DNA of 64,000 nt, taken from NCBI GenBank assembly GCA_001464545.1, contig LNFC01000022.1:186001-250000 (forward strand). Direction: 5' to 3'. This document shows positions 63,045 through 64,000 of this stretch, piece after piece (the stretch's first letter is position 1; each line of letters begins with the position of its first letter). This stretch comes from Acidobacteria bacterium Ga0077551 (GTDB lineage Bacteria; Pseudomonadota; Alphaproteobacteria; Caulobacterales; Hyphomonadaceae). Both the position numbers and the translations under genes were made by a program. Below the pieces are notes generated by a model. The model did not search any database, was not told where the DNA came from, and saw only the letters and a list, made by a program, of their open reading frames with translations.

Positions 63045-63878
63045 CTACTTTCCGCCGGGGATGAGCCGCTGCAAAAGCGTGCGGCGCTCGGAAGCGCTGA
63101 TCGCTTCGAGGTCGACGCCTTCGTTGGTCAGAAGGCGGTAGCTCATCTTGTACCAGTCGCTGTCCGGATAGTTGTAGCCGAGCGTCGCGCCGGCCGCGAG
63201 CGCCTGGTCCTTGAGGCCGAGCGTCAGGTAGGCCTCGACGAGGCGGTGCAAGGCTTCCGGCGCATGGTTGGTGGTCTGGAAGTTTTCCACCACGTTGCGG
63301 AACCGGTTGACGGCCGACAGGGTCTGGTTCGAACGCAGGTACCAACGCCCGACCGTCATTTCCTTGCCCGCGAGCTGGTCGTTGACCATGTCGAGCTTGA
63401 CGCGGGCATCCTTGGCATACTCGCTTTCCGGGAAGCGGCGGATGATGTCGTTCAGCGCGGTACGGGCGCGTTCGGTGATCGCCTGGTCGCGGCCGACATC
63501 GACGATCTGGTCGAAATGGCAAAGCGCCGTCAGGTAATAGGCATACTCGGCTTCCGAGCCGCCCGGGTGCAGGGCAAGGTAGCGTTCGGCGGCGGCGAGC
63601 GCGGTCGTGTAGTCGCGCGTCTTGTAGGAGGCGTAGGCCGACATCACCATCGATTTGCGCGCCCACTCGGAATAGGGGTGCTGGCGCTCGACTTCCTCGA
63701 ACAGCAGGATGGCATTCTGGTAATCGCGGGAATCGAGTTCCGCGGCGGCCTGGTTGTAGAGCTGTTCCACGGGGCGCTCGACATATGCGAGTTCCGTGTT
63801 GCGCCGTGTAGACTGGCAAGCGCCAAGGACCAGCGCGCAGGCAACAATCGCCAGGGGGAGGGGTGTCAGTCTGGACAT
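63045..63878 (-). CDS. bamD: Outer membrane assembly lipoprotein BamD
   Basis: A 277-residue lipoprotein of the BAM complex. The signal LTPLPLAIVACALVLGAC ends in a lipobox (LGAC). Five TPR-like repeats follow, with YNQAAAELDSRDYQNAILLF, VERQHPYSEWARKSMVMSAY and FPESEYAKDARVKLDMVNDQ matching BamD/ComL. In Caulobacter-type genomes lpxC, bamD, recN and ligA are neighbours; here bamD runs opposite to recN-ligA and lpxC, if present, would lie to the right of the window. Confidence 0.94.
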   Translation of the reverse strand: MSRLTPLPLAIVACALVLGACQSTRRNTELAYVERPVEQLYNQAAAELDSRDYQNAILLFEEVERQHPYSEWARKSMVMSAYASYKTRDYTTALAAAERYLALHPGGSEAEYAYYLTALCHFDQIVDVGRDQAITERARTALNDIIRRFPESEYAKDARVKLDMVNDQLAGKEMTVGRWYLRSNQTLSAVNRFRNVVENFQTTNHAPEALHRLVEAYLTLGLKDQALAAGATLGYNYPDSDWYKMSYRLLTNEGVDLEAISASERRTLLQRLIPGGK

Positions 63879-63940
63879 GGGGGGGCGGCCTGTATCTGCG
63901 ACTTTGTGCGGTTTACCCTATTTGCTTAGCGCGAATGCGC

Positions 63941-63966
63941 CTGCCTTTCCAAGGCCTGAAAGGCAG
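63941..63966. other. Hairpin upstream of bamD
   Basis: CTGCCTTTC-CAAGGCCT-GAAAGGCAG is a perfect 9-bp stem 63 nt upstream of bamD. It could end the transcript of a gene to the right or lie in the bamD leader. No T-tract follows on either strand. Confidence 0.45.
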
Positions 63967-64000
63967 GGTGTGGGAGGCAGGATGCGGCCAATTTACCCAA

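Overview
The window is GC-rich, densely coded DNA of an alphaproteobacterium that makes bacteriochlorophyll a. About half of it (1-32.6 kb) is a nearly complete photosynthesis gene cluster (PGC). The rest is chromosomal housekeeping DNA (prs, typA, recR, ybaB, dnaX, nrdB, prmA, recN, ligA, bamD). The only Mg-protoporphyrin cyclase seen is the oxygen-requiring AcsF, and the cluster holds LH1 and a type II reaction centre, so an aerobic anoxygenic phototroph is the natural reading. UrcA-family and TonB-like proteins and the recN-ligA-bamD neighbourhood suggest a Caulobacterales/Hyphomonadaceae-type host, but the taxonomic call is inference only.

PGC layout. 1-9.5 kb (+): crtE (3' part), crtF, then bchC-bchX-bchY-bchZ-pufQ-pufB-pufA-pufL-pufM, closed by a hairpin terminator. 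9.9-14.2 kb (-): bchG, a PucC-family transporter-like gene, bchP, tspO and a small membrane protein, joined mostly by 4-nt overlaps. 14.3-16.7 kb (-): the regulators ppaA/aerR and ppsR/crtJ. 17.1-32.6 kb (+): bchF-bchN-bchB-bchH-bchL-bchM-lhaA-puhA-puhB-puhC-orf94-acsF-puhE-hemA. Together these make 5-aminolevulinate (hemA), insert Mg (bchH), methylate (bchM), close ring E (acsF), reduce rings D and B (bchLNB, bchXYZ), finish the tail (bchG, bchP) and build the LH1-RC core (pufQBALM, puhABCE, lhaA). bchI, bchD, bchO, crtI, crtB, crtC and crtD are not in the window and probably lie to the left. No pufC, pufX, bchE, bchJ, bciA or puc genes are seen.

Regulation. TGTCA/TGACA half-sites of the PpsR type (TGT-N12-ACA) lie upstream of bchC, bchG and bchF. 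At bchC and bchG three half-sites are spaced exactly 8 nt apart, and a perfect TTGACA hexamer begins exactly 35 nt before the ATG, which suggests leaderless mRNAs. PpsR has a single cysteine, the one in its DNA-binding domain.

Outside the PGC (33-64 kb). The most relevant gene is a BciB-type 8-vinyl reductase candidate (40624-41835, -), about 8 kb past the end of the cluster, between recR and ybaB. It could supply the 8-vinyl reduction step missing from the visible PGC. The least familiar gene is a two-domain protein (45255-46559, -) that joins a nucleoside-deoxyribosyltransferase/TIR-like domain to a macro-like domain. A pair of TonB-like C-terminal-domain genes lies behind a tandem palindromic operator (39066-39096). 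The remainder is small stress/metabolism operons (GFA, OsmC, ArsR-SRPBCC-VOC, DUF1330-Rieske oxygenase, GH29 fucosidase). No CRISPR array, insertion sequence, phage gene, rRNA or tRNA was recognised.
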